From a virus, in the IMG/VR virus record IMGVR_UViG_3300037502_001361, positions 1-23,894 of that record: 23,894 nucleotides of DNA; one strand, given 5' to 3'. The notes under the pieces were generated by a model. It had not been told where the DNA came from. It searched no databases and was given only the letters and a program-made list of their open reading frames with translations. Position 1 is the stretch's first letter. Each line of letters opens with the position of its first letter. Below are positions 19,322 through 23,894 of this stretch, one piece after another. The position numbers and the translations under genes were made by a program.

Positions 19322-19890
19322 AATTCTGCAACACGGTCAACAACAAGATCCCAGTGCTTAGTAAACCTATGACCACCGTCATCCATTACAACTGTTTTAC
19401 TAGTGAAGGGAAAGTTTTCTAGCATAGATTCGAAGGGGATGACCTCATCATCACGTGCTACAAACAAACTAACCAACGCACCTGAATAGTTATCAACAAC
19501 ATGCTTACGCATCATTGCCAATTTATCTAAATGCGCTACCGACACCATGAATTCTTCGCCGGTCATATAATTGACATTTGTACCTAACCGTGCCTTAAGT
19601 GTTTCACTGGGATTGCCACTAGGATTTACTAGAACAATAGGGCAATCATAGACATGACCAAAAAAGTTTGCATAGAATGCACCTAGACTGGTGCCTACAA
19701 AAACTAACTTTTCGCCTACTTTTCGAGTCTTGATAAATTCGGAAACAATATCATTAATTAATGACATTACCTTAGTAGGATCAAAAGGAAGATCAGGCGC
19801 TAATACAGTATTATTACCGAATCGTGAACGTAATGCGTCAACTTTAGCACTAGTACCCGAACTAGCAAAACCATGTAGATAAACGATCAT
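19315..19890 (-). CDS. Alpha/beta hydrolase, YqiA/YcfP-like
   Basis: 191 residues, the usual length for UPF0227 proteins. YLHGFASSGTSAK is the oxyanion region, GTSLGAFYA contains the nucleophile Ser68, ARDDEVIPFE the acid (Asp147/148) and GGHRFTKHW the catalytic His174. The triad is therefore complete. YqiA-type enzymes are short-chain esterases of unclear physiological substrate. It has its own promoter and a GGGG near the start. The next gene downstream is another hydrolase, the SGNH protein. Confidence 0.85.
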   Translation of the reverse strand: MIVYLHGFASSGTSAKVDALRSRFGNNTVLAPDLPFDPTKVMSLINDIVSEFIKTRKVGEKLVFVGTSLGAFYANFFGHVYDCPIVLVNPSGNPSETLKARLGTNVNYMTGEEFMVSVAHLDKLAMMRKHVVDNYSGALVSLFVARDDEVIPFESMLENFPFTSKTVVMDDGGHRFTKHWDLVVDRVAELV

Positions 19891-19919
19891 AATAACCCCA
19901 AGTTTTCAGAACTAATGAT

Positions 19920-19948
19920 AGTATATCACAGTTCCCAATTATTGTCAA
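19920..19948 (-). promoter_or_regulatory. Sigma-70 promoter (TTGACA-17-TATACT)
   Basis: Minus strand TTGACA (19948-19943), 17 bp, TATACT (19925-19920). The -35 box overlaps the stop codon of the gene at 19945. Drives the YqiA-like gene and probably the SGNH gene. Confidence 0.88.
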
Positions 19949-20571
19949 ATTTCGATATTCGGGGGCAGTTCTTTTAAATCGATGCCTTTATCCTGCAAAT
20001 CTTGCAGTCCTTCATCACTTAACTTGACAAAACCATATATAACCTTTTCGTGAGGCTCACCATGAATAAGTCTAGTGTAATGATATCCGTCTTGGGATAT
20101 ATCTACTATTTTTTTACCAGTTAATAGTTCAGCATATTGATTTGGTACAGGTTTGGCTCCGCTACGTTTCATCAGTATTTCAGCAGGACCACTAACTTCT
20201 GCCCAACTACGCTTCATTTTAACATCACCTTTTTTCAGCATTTCATAGTCACTAAGACCTTGTGCTGTGGCTTTGTATCGTTCTTTTGTCGGATCAAAAT
20301 CTGTTTCAGTTGCGCTGGCTATGACCTTAAATGTTTTAGTTTTGGGAGATTTCTTGTATATATTGACCGCAGTAATCTTGTCACCACGACGAACAACCTT
20401 CCAATAACCAGGCTCATTAACTAATTCTTCTAAGCTGGCTGCACTCTTAAAGCCGCCGATTTTTTGATAACTACGTTGGAGCATATCCCATACTTGTTTA
20501 GCATATGGGATTTTATCTTCGGGTGTGTGAAGATTTAACACTCTCTCTATTAAAAATTCTCTATAGCGCAT
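19945..20571 (-). CDS. Conserved phage protein, function unknown
   Basis: 208 residues from the ATG at 20571; a TTG three bases earlier is less likely. The start MRYREFLIERVLNLH is the tag-like phage N-terminus. Then come KQVWDMLQRSYQKIGGFKSA, GYWKVVRRGDKITAVNIYK, MKRSWAEVSGPAEILMKRSG and DGYHYTRLIHGEPHEKVIYG. I recognise this sequence pattern from other phages. The alpha/beta order hints at an acyltransferase-like (GNAT) fold, but I see no clear acetyl-CoA loop. Element B ends eight bases before the ATG, and its last bases GGTGA are the only candidate ribosome site. Confidence 0.7.
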   Translation of the reverse strand: MRYREFLIERVLNLHTPEDKIPYAKQVWDMLQRSYQKIGGFKSAASLEELVNEPGYWKVVRRGDKITAVNIYKKSPKTKTFKVIASATETDFDPTKERYKATAQGLSDYEMLKKGDVKMKRSWAEVSGPAEILMKRSGAKPVPNQYAELLTGKKIVDISQDGYHYTRLIHGEPHEKVIYGFVKLSDEGLQDLQDKGIDLKELPPNIEI

Positions 20572-20582
20572 CAACTATTTAT

Positions 20583-20675
20583 CACCATATTGAAACACAC
20601 TTAAACACTGCTTCAGCCTGGATCTGGCTATCTCGGAGAGTCCATCCGCGCATGTGTATGTGTTTCAATATGGTG
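20583..20675 (-). repeat. Inverted-repeat-closed element B, sharing the tRNA-Leu(CAA) 3' end
   Basis: CACCATATTGAAACACA and TGTGTTTCAATATGGTG pair over 17 bp around 59 bases. The first five bases of the 5' arm (CACCA) are C72, A73 and CCA of tRNA-Leu(CAA). Inside, GGAT/ATCC continues into a GG/CC-CT/AG helix with a CGA loop. The plus-strand arm recurs with 18 identical bases at 23777-23794. Length 93 nt. Confidence 0.75.
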
Positions 20676-20747
20676 CCCCAAGAGGGATTCGAACCCTCAA
20701 AATTCGGATTTTGAATCCGACACGTATACCGATTCCGTCATCGGGGC
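20671..20747 (-). tRNA. tRNA-Leu(CAA) with short variable loop
   Basis: Acceptor GCCCCGA/TTGGGGC, D-arm GACGGAATCGGTATACGT, anticodon loop TTCAAAA on TCGGA/TCCGA, variable loop ATTTT (five bases), T-arm GAGGG-TTCGAAT-CCCTC, A73 and encoded CCA. Closely related to tRNA-Leu(TAG) at 17140. Its 3' end is also part of a long stem with downstream sequence (element B). Confidence 0.93.
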
Positions 20748-20752
20748 ATGTT

Positions 20753-20846
20753 TGGCGGAAGTGGTGAGATTCGAACTCACGGCCCTGGGGTTACCAGAGC
20801 GGCAGTTTTCAAGACTGCTGCAATAAACCAACTCTGCCACACTTCC
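20753..20846 (-). tRNA. tRNA-Ser(TGA)
   Basis: Acceptor GGAAGTG/CACTTCC, anticodon loop CTTGAAA on GCAGT/ACTGC, long variable arm closed by CTGG/CCAG, T-arm GTGAG-TTCGAAT-CTCAC, G73 (serine identity) and encoded CCA. A normal class II tRNA, unlike two of the leucine tRNAs. Confidence 0.96.
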
Positions 20847-20854
20847 TAAATATT

Positions 20855-20932
20855 TGGAGCACCGGGTAGGATTTGAACCTACGAATCAACGGGTTTGCAA
20901 TCCGAGCCATTAAGCCTCTCTGGTACCGGTGC
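20855..20932 (-). tRNA. tRNA-Cys(GCA)
   Basis: Acceptor GCACCGG/CCGGTGC, anticodon loop TTGCAAA, T-arm GTAGG-TTCAAAT-CCTAC, U73 (cysteine identity) and encoded CCA. The anticodon stem TCGGA/CCCGT has mismatches at both ends, so the stem is weak. Confidence 0.88.
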
Positions 20933-20933
20933 A

Positions 20934-21296
20934 TTAGATACTACTAATACTTTTCCATCCAAATTTCCTAGCACATTGAATACTAACTTTCATTGCTGCT
21001 GCACAAGGAAATTTATGATTCTTTTTGAAACGCCATCCATTCAAATAGAATGGCTTTAATACACGATCACCGTTCCACCAACTACGTTCTATTTTAATAT
21101 AACCAAGTTCTTCTAACTGATTACGCAGTTTGGTAAATTCATCATGATCTTTATTACTGATACTAACAGCCTTATCATAACCCATCAATGATTTGATAAG
21201 GTCATCGTGAGTAGGGTTGTTACGATCCTTGATAAAATCGTGTTCAGTCCTAACAACAACATCACAAATAAATTTTTCATCAATCGTAAAGTACAT
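20934..21296 (-). CDS. Small protein of unknown function (120 residues)
   Basis: The frame is open into the upstream tRNA-Ser, but AGGA six bases before the ATG at 21296 sets the start (MYFTIDEKFICDVVVRTEHD). There follows a charged helical middle (DFIKDRNNPTHDDLIKSLMG), LRNQLEELGYIKIERSWWNG and a basic end with FKKNHKFPCAAAMKVSIQCA. The LxxLEELGYIxIER part looks like a winged-helix-type unit, but this is weak. I do not recognise the family. It lies between tRNA-Ser(GCT) and tRNA-Cys on the same strand, probably in the tRNA transcript. Confidence 0.6.
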   Translation of the reverse strand: MYFTIDEKFICDVVVRTEHDFIKDRNNPTHDDLIKSLMGYDKAVSISNKDHDEFTKLRNQLEELGYIKIERSWWNGDRVLKPFYLNGWRFKKNHKFPCAAAMKVSIQCARKFGWKSISSI

Positions 21297-21307
21297 GATA
21301 TATCCTT

Positions 21308-21399
21308 TGGTGGTGAGAGTGGGATTCGAACCCACGGGCCCACTTTCGTGAACCGACGGTTTAGCAAACCGCTCCCTTAGGCCTCTCGGGCACCTCACC
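21308..21399 (-). tRNA. tRNA-Ser(GCT)
   Basis: Acceptor GGTGAGG/TCTCACC, anticodon loop TTGCTAA on GCGGT/ACCGT, long variable arm (GTTCAC-GAAA-GTGGGC), T-arm GTGGG-TTCGAAT-CCCAC, A73 where serine tRNAs usually have G, and encoded CCA. One base separates it from the stop codon of the reductase gene. Confidence 0.95.
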
Positions 21400-21400
21400 T

Positions 21401-22129
21401 TTACTTCTCAACAAATGCTCTTTCTAAGACATAATCTCCGGGTTCACGCAATGAACCTTCTATCATTCCATTACCTTCACACCATTGAGCAACTTGCTTG
21501 TTAAACTCTATATTACCGCACAACATAATTTTGTCGGTTGTAGTATTTATAGGTAATATATCTTTCAACTGCTCTGTAATTCGCTTATCACCTTCGCCTG
21601 TTACTACAGGAATATAGTTAAGAATCGGTGTAACCATATCTTCTAATTCTGTACCGGCAAAATTACTACTCAGTTCATCATAATATGCTAAATCTTTTCG
21701 ATCTCTTACACTATGTACGATACTTATCGTATCCCATGTTTCAAGTGTTTCAATATCACGTATAAGACTCATGTACGGAGCAAGTCCTGTACCTGTAGCA
21801 AGCAACCATAGATTGCCGCCTTTTTTAAGAGCATCATTACGTAATGTTCCTGTTGGTTTTTCCATTACTAAAATTTCGTCACCAATAGAAATATTCTGTA
21901 ATCTACTTGTAAGTTCTCCGTGATTTATTTTAATACTTAAAAACTCCAGTTCATTTTCCCAAGGAGGACTAACTACACTGTATGCACGTAGAATTTTACG
22001 ACCGTTAATTTGCAATCCGATCATAGCAAACTCACCTGCATTAAACTTGAAACTTTGATTTCTTGTTGTTCTAAAACTAAAAGTTCGATCACTCCAATGA
22101 TGAACCCATGTAACTGTTTCTAAAAACAT
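21401..22129 (-). CDS. fpr: Ferredoxin/flavodoxin-NADP+ reductase
   Basis: 242 residues, slightly shorter than bacterial Fpr (about 257). The FAD site has RAYSVVSPP (48-56) and HGELTSRL (70-77). The NADP(H) site has LLATGTGLAPYMS (109-121), and IMLCGNIEF marks the nicotinamide region. The end GDYVLERAFVEK is the C-terminal tail of Fpr enzymes from Proteobacteria. The enzyme moves electrons between NADP(H) and ferredoxin or flavodoxin, feeding Fe-S repair, ribonucleotide reduction or desaturases. AGGTGA is before the ATG. Likely acquired from a host and kept as an auxiliary metabolic gene. Confidence 0.92.
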   Translation of the reverse strand: MFLETVTWVHHWSDRTFSFRTTRNQSFKFNAGEFAMIGLQINGRKILRAYSVVSPPWENELEFLSIKINHGELTSRLQNISIGDEILVMEKPTGTLRNDALKKGGNLWLLATGTGLAPYMSLIRDIETLETWDTISIVHSVRDRKDLAYYDELSSNFAGTELEDMVTPILNYIPVVTGEGDKRITEQLKDILPINTTTDKIMLCGNIEFNKQVAQWCEGNGMIEGSLREPGDYVLERAFVEK

Positions 22130-22151
22130 TTCACCTACTTGAAAATAAAAA

Positions 22152-22209
22152 GGAAGTAATAAGAATTACGACCTTACTAGTTGCCATCAACTAGCATCTA
22201 TGTACTTCC
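22152..22209 (-). promoter_or_regulatory. Two-tier hairpin in the fpr leader
   Basis: Minus strand GGAAGTA (22209-22203) pairs with TACTTCC (22158-22152). Inside, CTAGTTG and CAACTAG form a second perfect stem around ATGG. TTTTTATTTT follows the outer stem, so it could act as an attenuator or terminator between tRNA-Met and fpr. The AGGTGA ribosome site comes after it. Confidence 0.6.
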
Positions 22210-22250
22210 ATGTAGTATATTTACTGTTTAATACAAGACAGTAAAATTAG

Positions 22251-22327
22251 TGGTGCCTCCGACAGGACTCGAACCTGTAACCAATGGATTATGAGTCCAC
22301 TGCTCTGACCAATTGAGCTACAGAGGC
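22251..22327 (-). tRNA. tRNA-Met(CAT), elongator, or tRNA-Ile(CAT)
   Basis: Acceptor GCCTCTG/CGGAGGC with normal G1-C72, D-arm with AATTGGTCAGAGC, anticodon loop CTCATAA on GTGGA/TCCAT, T-arm ACAGG-TTCGAGT-CCTGT, A73, encoded CCA. It is not an initiator. A CAT anticodon can be methionine, or isoleucine after lysidine modification; the sequence has traits of both. Confidence 0.93.
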
Positions 22328-22336
22328 ATTTTTGAT

Positions 22337-22538
22337 CACCATATTATAATACACTCCCACCGGGTGTCTAGTCCGATGTACCGTGTTGCCGAGCCAATGC
22401 TAGTCTAACTGATAATAAATTTATATCCTTTCGGATATAATTTGACTATTCTCGGGTTCTTTATCTTTTAAAAGAATGGGCAGGCTATGTCCCGTCAATA
22501 ATATAATATATTAGACAGAAGTGTACTATAATATGGTG
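22337..22538 (-). repeat. Inverted-repeat-closed element D, sharing the tRNA-Leu(TAA) 3' end
   Basis: CACCATATTATAGTACACT and AGTGTATTATAATATGGTG pair at 18 of 19 positions plus one G-U. As in element B, the CACCA of the 5' arm is C72-A73-CCA of the tRNA. Inside are nested helices CCGAG/CTCGG, TAGTC/GACTA and TTATATCC-GAAA-GGATATAA, an 8-bp stem with a GNRA loop. Length 202 nt. No gene is present. Confidence 0.75.
22343..22370 (-). promoter_or_regulatory. Possible promoter inside element D (TAGACA-16-TATAAT)
   Basis: Minus strand TAGACA (22370-22365), 16 bp, TATAAT (22348-22343). The TATAAT forms part of the 3' arm of element D. It would start transcription just before the tRNA-Met(CAT). Confidence 0.5.
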
Positions 22539-22623
22539 CCCGAGGCCGGAGTCGAACCGGCATGCCCCTTTCGGAAGCGACGGATTTTAAGTCCGTAGTG
22601 TCTACCTATTTCACCACTCGGGC
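22534..22623 (-). tRNA. tRNA-Leu(TAA), normal long variable arm
   Basis: Acceptor GCCCGAG/CTCGGGC, anticodon loop CTTAAAA on ACGGA/TCCGT, variable arm with CTTCC-GAAA-GGGG, T-arm GCCGG-TTCGACT-CCGGC, A73, encoded CCA. First tRNA after the promoter at 22660. Confidence 0.96.
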
Positions 22624-22659
22624 AAGAAAACTCTTGTTAGTTGTTAAAGAACAGATGCT

Positions 22660-22688
22660 AGTATATAACATCCACGTATTATTGTCAA
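22660..22688 (-). promoter_or_regulatory. Sigma-70 promoter of the tRNA array
   Basis: Minus strand TTGACA (22688-22683), 17 bp, TATACT (22665-22660). The start would be near 22653, about 30 bases before tRNA-Leu(TAA). It can drive the tRNAs and fpr down to about 20.9 kb. Confidence 0.88.
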
Positions 22689-22692
22689 TGAA

Positions 22693-22896
22693 TTTGTTAA
22701 GTGTCTGTTGCCACATACATCAACAGCATTATCCGCAAATTATGGGCCCTGCGGTTATAAGATTTCTCTCTTAGGGTACGTCACAATAGTAGTCAGCGGC
22801 AGGGTACCATGATGCGTCCTCGAACCGTCAACTTTTACTTGCTTCCGTCTTGCAAAACTTCCACAAGTGCTTTCTACTAGAGACACACTTAACAAA
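22693..22896 (-). repeat. Inverted-repeat-closed element E
   Basis: TTTGTTAAGTGT and ACACTTAACAAA pair over 12 bp (with CT/AG continuing past a two-base bulge), enclosing about 170 bases. Interior hairpins are CTGTTG/CAACAG and CCGCA/TGCGG. It starts three bases after the CCA of tRNA-Trp and ends just before the promoter at 22660-22688. No gene is present in it. Confidence 0.65.
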
Positions 22897-22899
22897 ACT

Positions 22900-22974
22900 T
22901 GGCGTACCCCGAGGGATTCGAACCCCCACCAGCGGTTTTGGAGACCGTCATGCTGCCGTTGACACCAGGGATAC
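22900..22974 (-). tRNA. tRNA-Trp(CCA)
   Basis: Acceptor GTATCCC/GGGGTAC, anticodon loop CTCCAAA, T-arm GGGGG-TTCGAAT-CCCTC, G73 (tryptophan identity) and encoded CCA. The anticodon stem ACGGT/ACCGC has one A-C mismatch at its base. The D-arm is short. Confidence 0.9.
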
Positions 22975-22982
22975 ATAAACTT

Positions 22983-23059
22983 TGGCGATGCGTACCGGGC
23001 TCGAACCGGTGACCACTTGCGTGACAGGCAAGTATTCTAACCAACTGAACTAACGCACC
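22983..23059 (-). tRNA. tRNA-Asp(GTC)
   Basis: Acceptor GGTGCGT/ACGCATC, D-arm with AGTTGGTTAGAA, anticodon loop CTGTCAC on CTTGC/GCAAG, T-arm ACCGG-TTCGAGC-CCGGT, G73 (aspartate identity), encoded CCA. Eight bases before tRNA-Trp in the same precursor. Confidence 0.96.
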
Positions 23060-23062
23060 ACA

Positions 23063-23071
23063 TATAAATAT
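23063..23071 (+). promoter_or_regulatory. T4-late-like promoter box TATAAATAT
   Basis: TATAAATA matches the T4 late consensus and lies 22 bases before the plus-strand ATG at 23093. This is the only plus-strand gene in the right half, and no sigma-70 promoter is seen for it, which supports late control. Confidence 0.5.
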
Positions 23072-23092
23072 ACTTATTATTTAACTATTCCA

Positions 23093-23680
23093 ATGTACAC
23101 TGAACTAAGCCTTCCACCACTCTCAAAGCAAATAAAAGACTATGTTAGTTATGTACAATCCAAATATAGCGATGATAGATATTTTATCAAAGCTAAGAAA
23201 TTTGCTGAAGGGAACAACCCGAATATAAATTGTGCGGGTTGTTTATATCATACTGATTATGTTTTGACATATCTACTAAAAAAAGAATTTGGTAATCTGT
23301 TCTCAGAAGATTTCAAAGGACAACTACTACAATTTAAAAACCTAAATCCATCCTTTAGCACCGCATCCTATCCGCCACATACTGACGTTGGTAAAGCGTT
23401 AAACATAAATTATGTATTAGATACCGGTGGACCAAATGTTAAGACTGTATTTTACGACACTCCGCAATTCGCTGACACCTTAGACGGTATCACACAACCT
23501 CATCAAAATTTAACAACACATACCATTTTACATACTGAACCAAACCATTGGTACATGTTGGATGTAAAAAAATTACATAGTGTCGAATCTATTGATACCT
23601 GTAGAACTGTACTGTGTTTGGGATTCAAATCCATATCTTATAACGATTTTGTCATAAAATATAACAGCCTACTTAAGTGA
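23093..23680 (+). CDS. 2-oxoglutarate/Fe(II) oxygenase-like protein
   Basis: 195 residues. YPPHTDVGKALNINYVLDTG supplies His96-x-Asp98 of a double-stranded beta-helix. LHSVESIDTCRTVLCLGF supplies the distal His162 and, nine residues later, Arg171, the usual 2-oxoglutarate partner. The order HxD...H...R at these spacings is that of small Fe(II) oxygenases, including phage hydroxylases. The N-terminal 80 residues are helical and unassigned; they include a C-A-G-C pair. The substrate (protein, base or sugar) cannot be read. It converges on the tRNA-Tyr-like gene with no gap. No Shine-Dalgarno sequence. Confidence 0.65.
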   Translation: MYTELSLPPLSKQIKDYVSYVQSKYSDDRYFIKAKKFAEGNNPNINCAGCLYHTDYVLTYLLKKEFGNLFSEDFKGQLLQFKNLNPSFSTASYPPHTDVGKALNINYVLDTGGPNVKTVFYDTPQFADTLDGITQPHQNLTTHTILHTEPNHWYMLDVKKLHSVESIDTCRTVLCLGFKSISYNDFVIKYNSLLK

Positions 23681-23768
23681 TGGTGGGTGTTGATGGTAAC
23701 GCTCCACGAACTCGACTTCCCACCTCTCAGAGTAACGGATTTACAGTCCGCCGGCGGGGGCAACACCC
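23681..23768 (-). tRNA. tRNA-Tyr(GTA)-like gene with aberrant D- and T-arms
   Basis: Acceptor GGGTGTT/AACACCC with A73 and encoded CCA, and anticodon stem-loop GCGGA-CTGTAAA-TCCGT, match tyrosine tRNA well. A variable arm CTC-TGA-GAG is present. But the D-arm region is only GCCCCCGCCG (10 bases), and the T-stem GGTGG/CCATC encloses 23 bases rather than the seven-base TTCRANY loop. It may be a degraded copy, a tRNA with an inserted segment, or a tRNA-like RNA with another role. Confidence 0.6.
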
Positions 23769-23775
23769 ATATTCT

Positions 23776-23894
23776 TACCATATTGAAACACACTCTGCCA
23801 CGGTTCTCACGTGCGACTATCCCACCCTTGCGGATCTTACACCATTTTCTGGATTGCTTATTCTCAGCCTACCTAGGATGCGGGGAGAATAAGT
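23776..23894 (-). repeat. Element C: 3' arm copy of element B plus structured sequence (runs off the window)
   Basis: AGTGTGTTTCAATATGGT on the minus strand matches the 3' arm of element B in all 18 bases and again sits just before a tRNA-type gene. The partner arm is expected beyond 23894. Within the visible part CTTATTCTC and GAGAATAAG pair around 19 bases, and GATCC-GCAA-GGGT carries a GNRA-type loop. No gene. Confidence 0.55.

Noticed and set aside
20583-20675. Simple intrinsic terminator after tRNA-Leu(CAA)
   Set aside because: The stem is followed by ATAAATAG rather than a T-run, and the loop of about 60 bases is far too long.
22693-22896. An additional tRNA inside element E, suggested by a GGTTCGAGGAC T-loop-like string
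   Set aside because: The string is not flanked by a pairing T-stem, and no acceptor or anticodon arm can be drawn around it.
20583-23794. CRISPR array, because of a repeated 18-base sequence
   Set aside because: Only two copies 3.2 kb apart, tied to inverted partners and tRNA ends; no regular spacers and no cas gene.
23677-23892. 71-codon open frame on the plus strand at the right edge
   Set aside because: It runs through the tRNA-Tyr-like gene and the element C repeat, with no start signal.

Overview
This window looks like part of the genome of a large T4-like tailed phage (Caudoviricetes, myovirus type), probably from water and with a proteobacterial host. The evidence is small, tightly packed genes with four-base ATGA overlaps; families I recognise from T4-like marine and freshwater phages; promoters that match the bacterial sigma-70 consensus (TTGACA, 17 bp, TATAAT); a few T4-late-like TATAAATA boxes; and a long tRNA array. 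No terminase, capsid or polymerase gene is present, so host and lineage are inferred.

Layout. Bases 1-5340 are plus-strand genes: the end of a HAD-like protein, a protein with a Cys/Trp/Arg-rich tail, an AbrB-like protein, a coiled-coil virion-type protein, a phage copy of translation initiation factor IF-1, an SGNH hydrolase, an Fe/Mn superoxide dismutase, an A-type Fe-S carrier and a repetitive fibre-like protein, closed by a strong terminator. From 5383 almost everything is on the minus strand. Bases 5383-11060 hold small early-type genes in short operons, several with their own near-consensus promoter sharing even the spacer sequence. Bases 11059-13906 hold a phosphoesterase and a 473-residue DUF2828/Ro60-like (TROVE-vWA) protein flanked on both sides by structured non-coding DNA.

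Bases 13907-23894 hold a QueC-like PP-loop protein, an RNA polymerase omega subunit, and 17 tRNA or tRNA-like genes interleaved with a glycosyltransferase-like protein, SGNH and YqiA-like hydrolases, ferredoxin-NADP reductase and other genes. One tRNA has the C1-A72 mismatch of an initiator tRNA.

The most unusual content is RNA. A stretch of about 1.0 kb without genes (17324-18346) has its own sigma-70 promoter, many GNRA-type hairpins, long-range helices and a complete tRNA-Asn-like domain inside a 12-bp stem. It resembles in kind the very large phage RNAs such as GOLLD and ROOL. Between the tRNAs lie inverted-repeat-closed elements of 90-200 nt. In two of them the closing stem includes the 3' CACCA of the preceding tRNA-Leu, and the two stems differ by paired changes. 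A Ro60-like protein in the same window raises the possibility, not shown here, that some of these RNAs are Y-RNA-like partners.

Taken together, the genes suggest a phage that carries parts of initiation (IF-1, initiator-like tRNA), decoding (tRNAs), transcription (omega), RNA handling (Ro60-like protein, large RNAs) and redox or Fe-S metabolism (SOD, A-type carrier, ferredoxin reductase).
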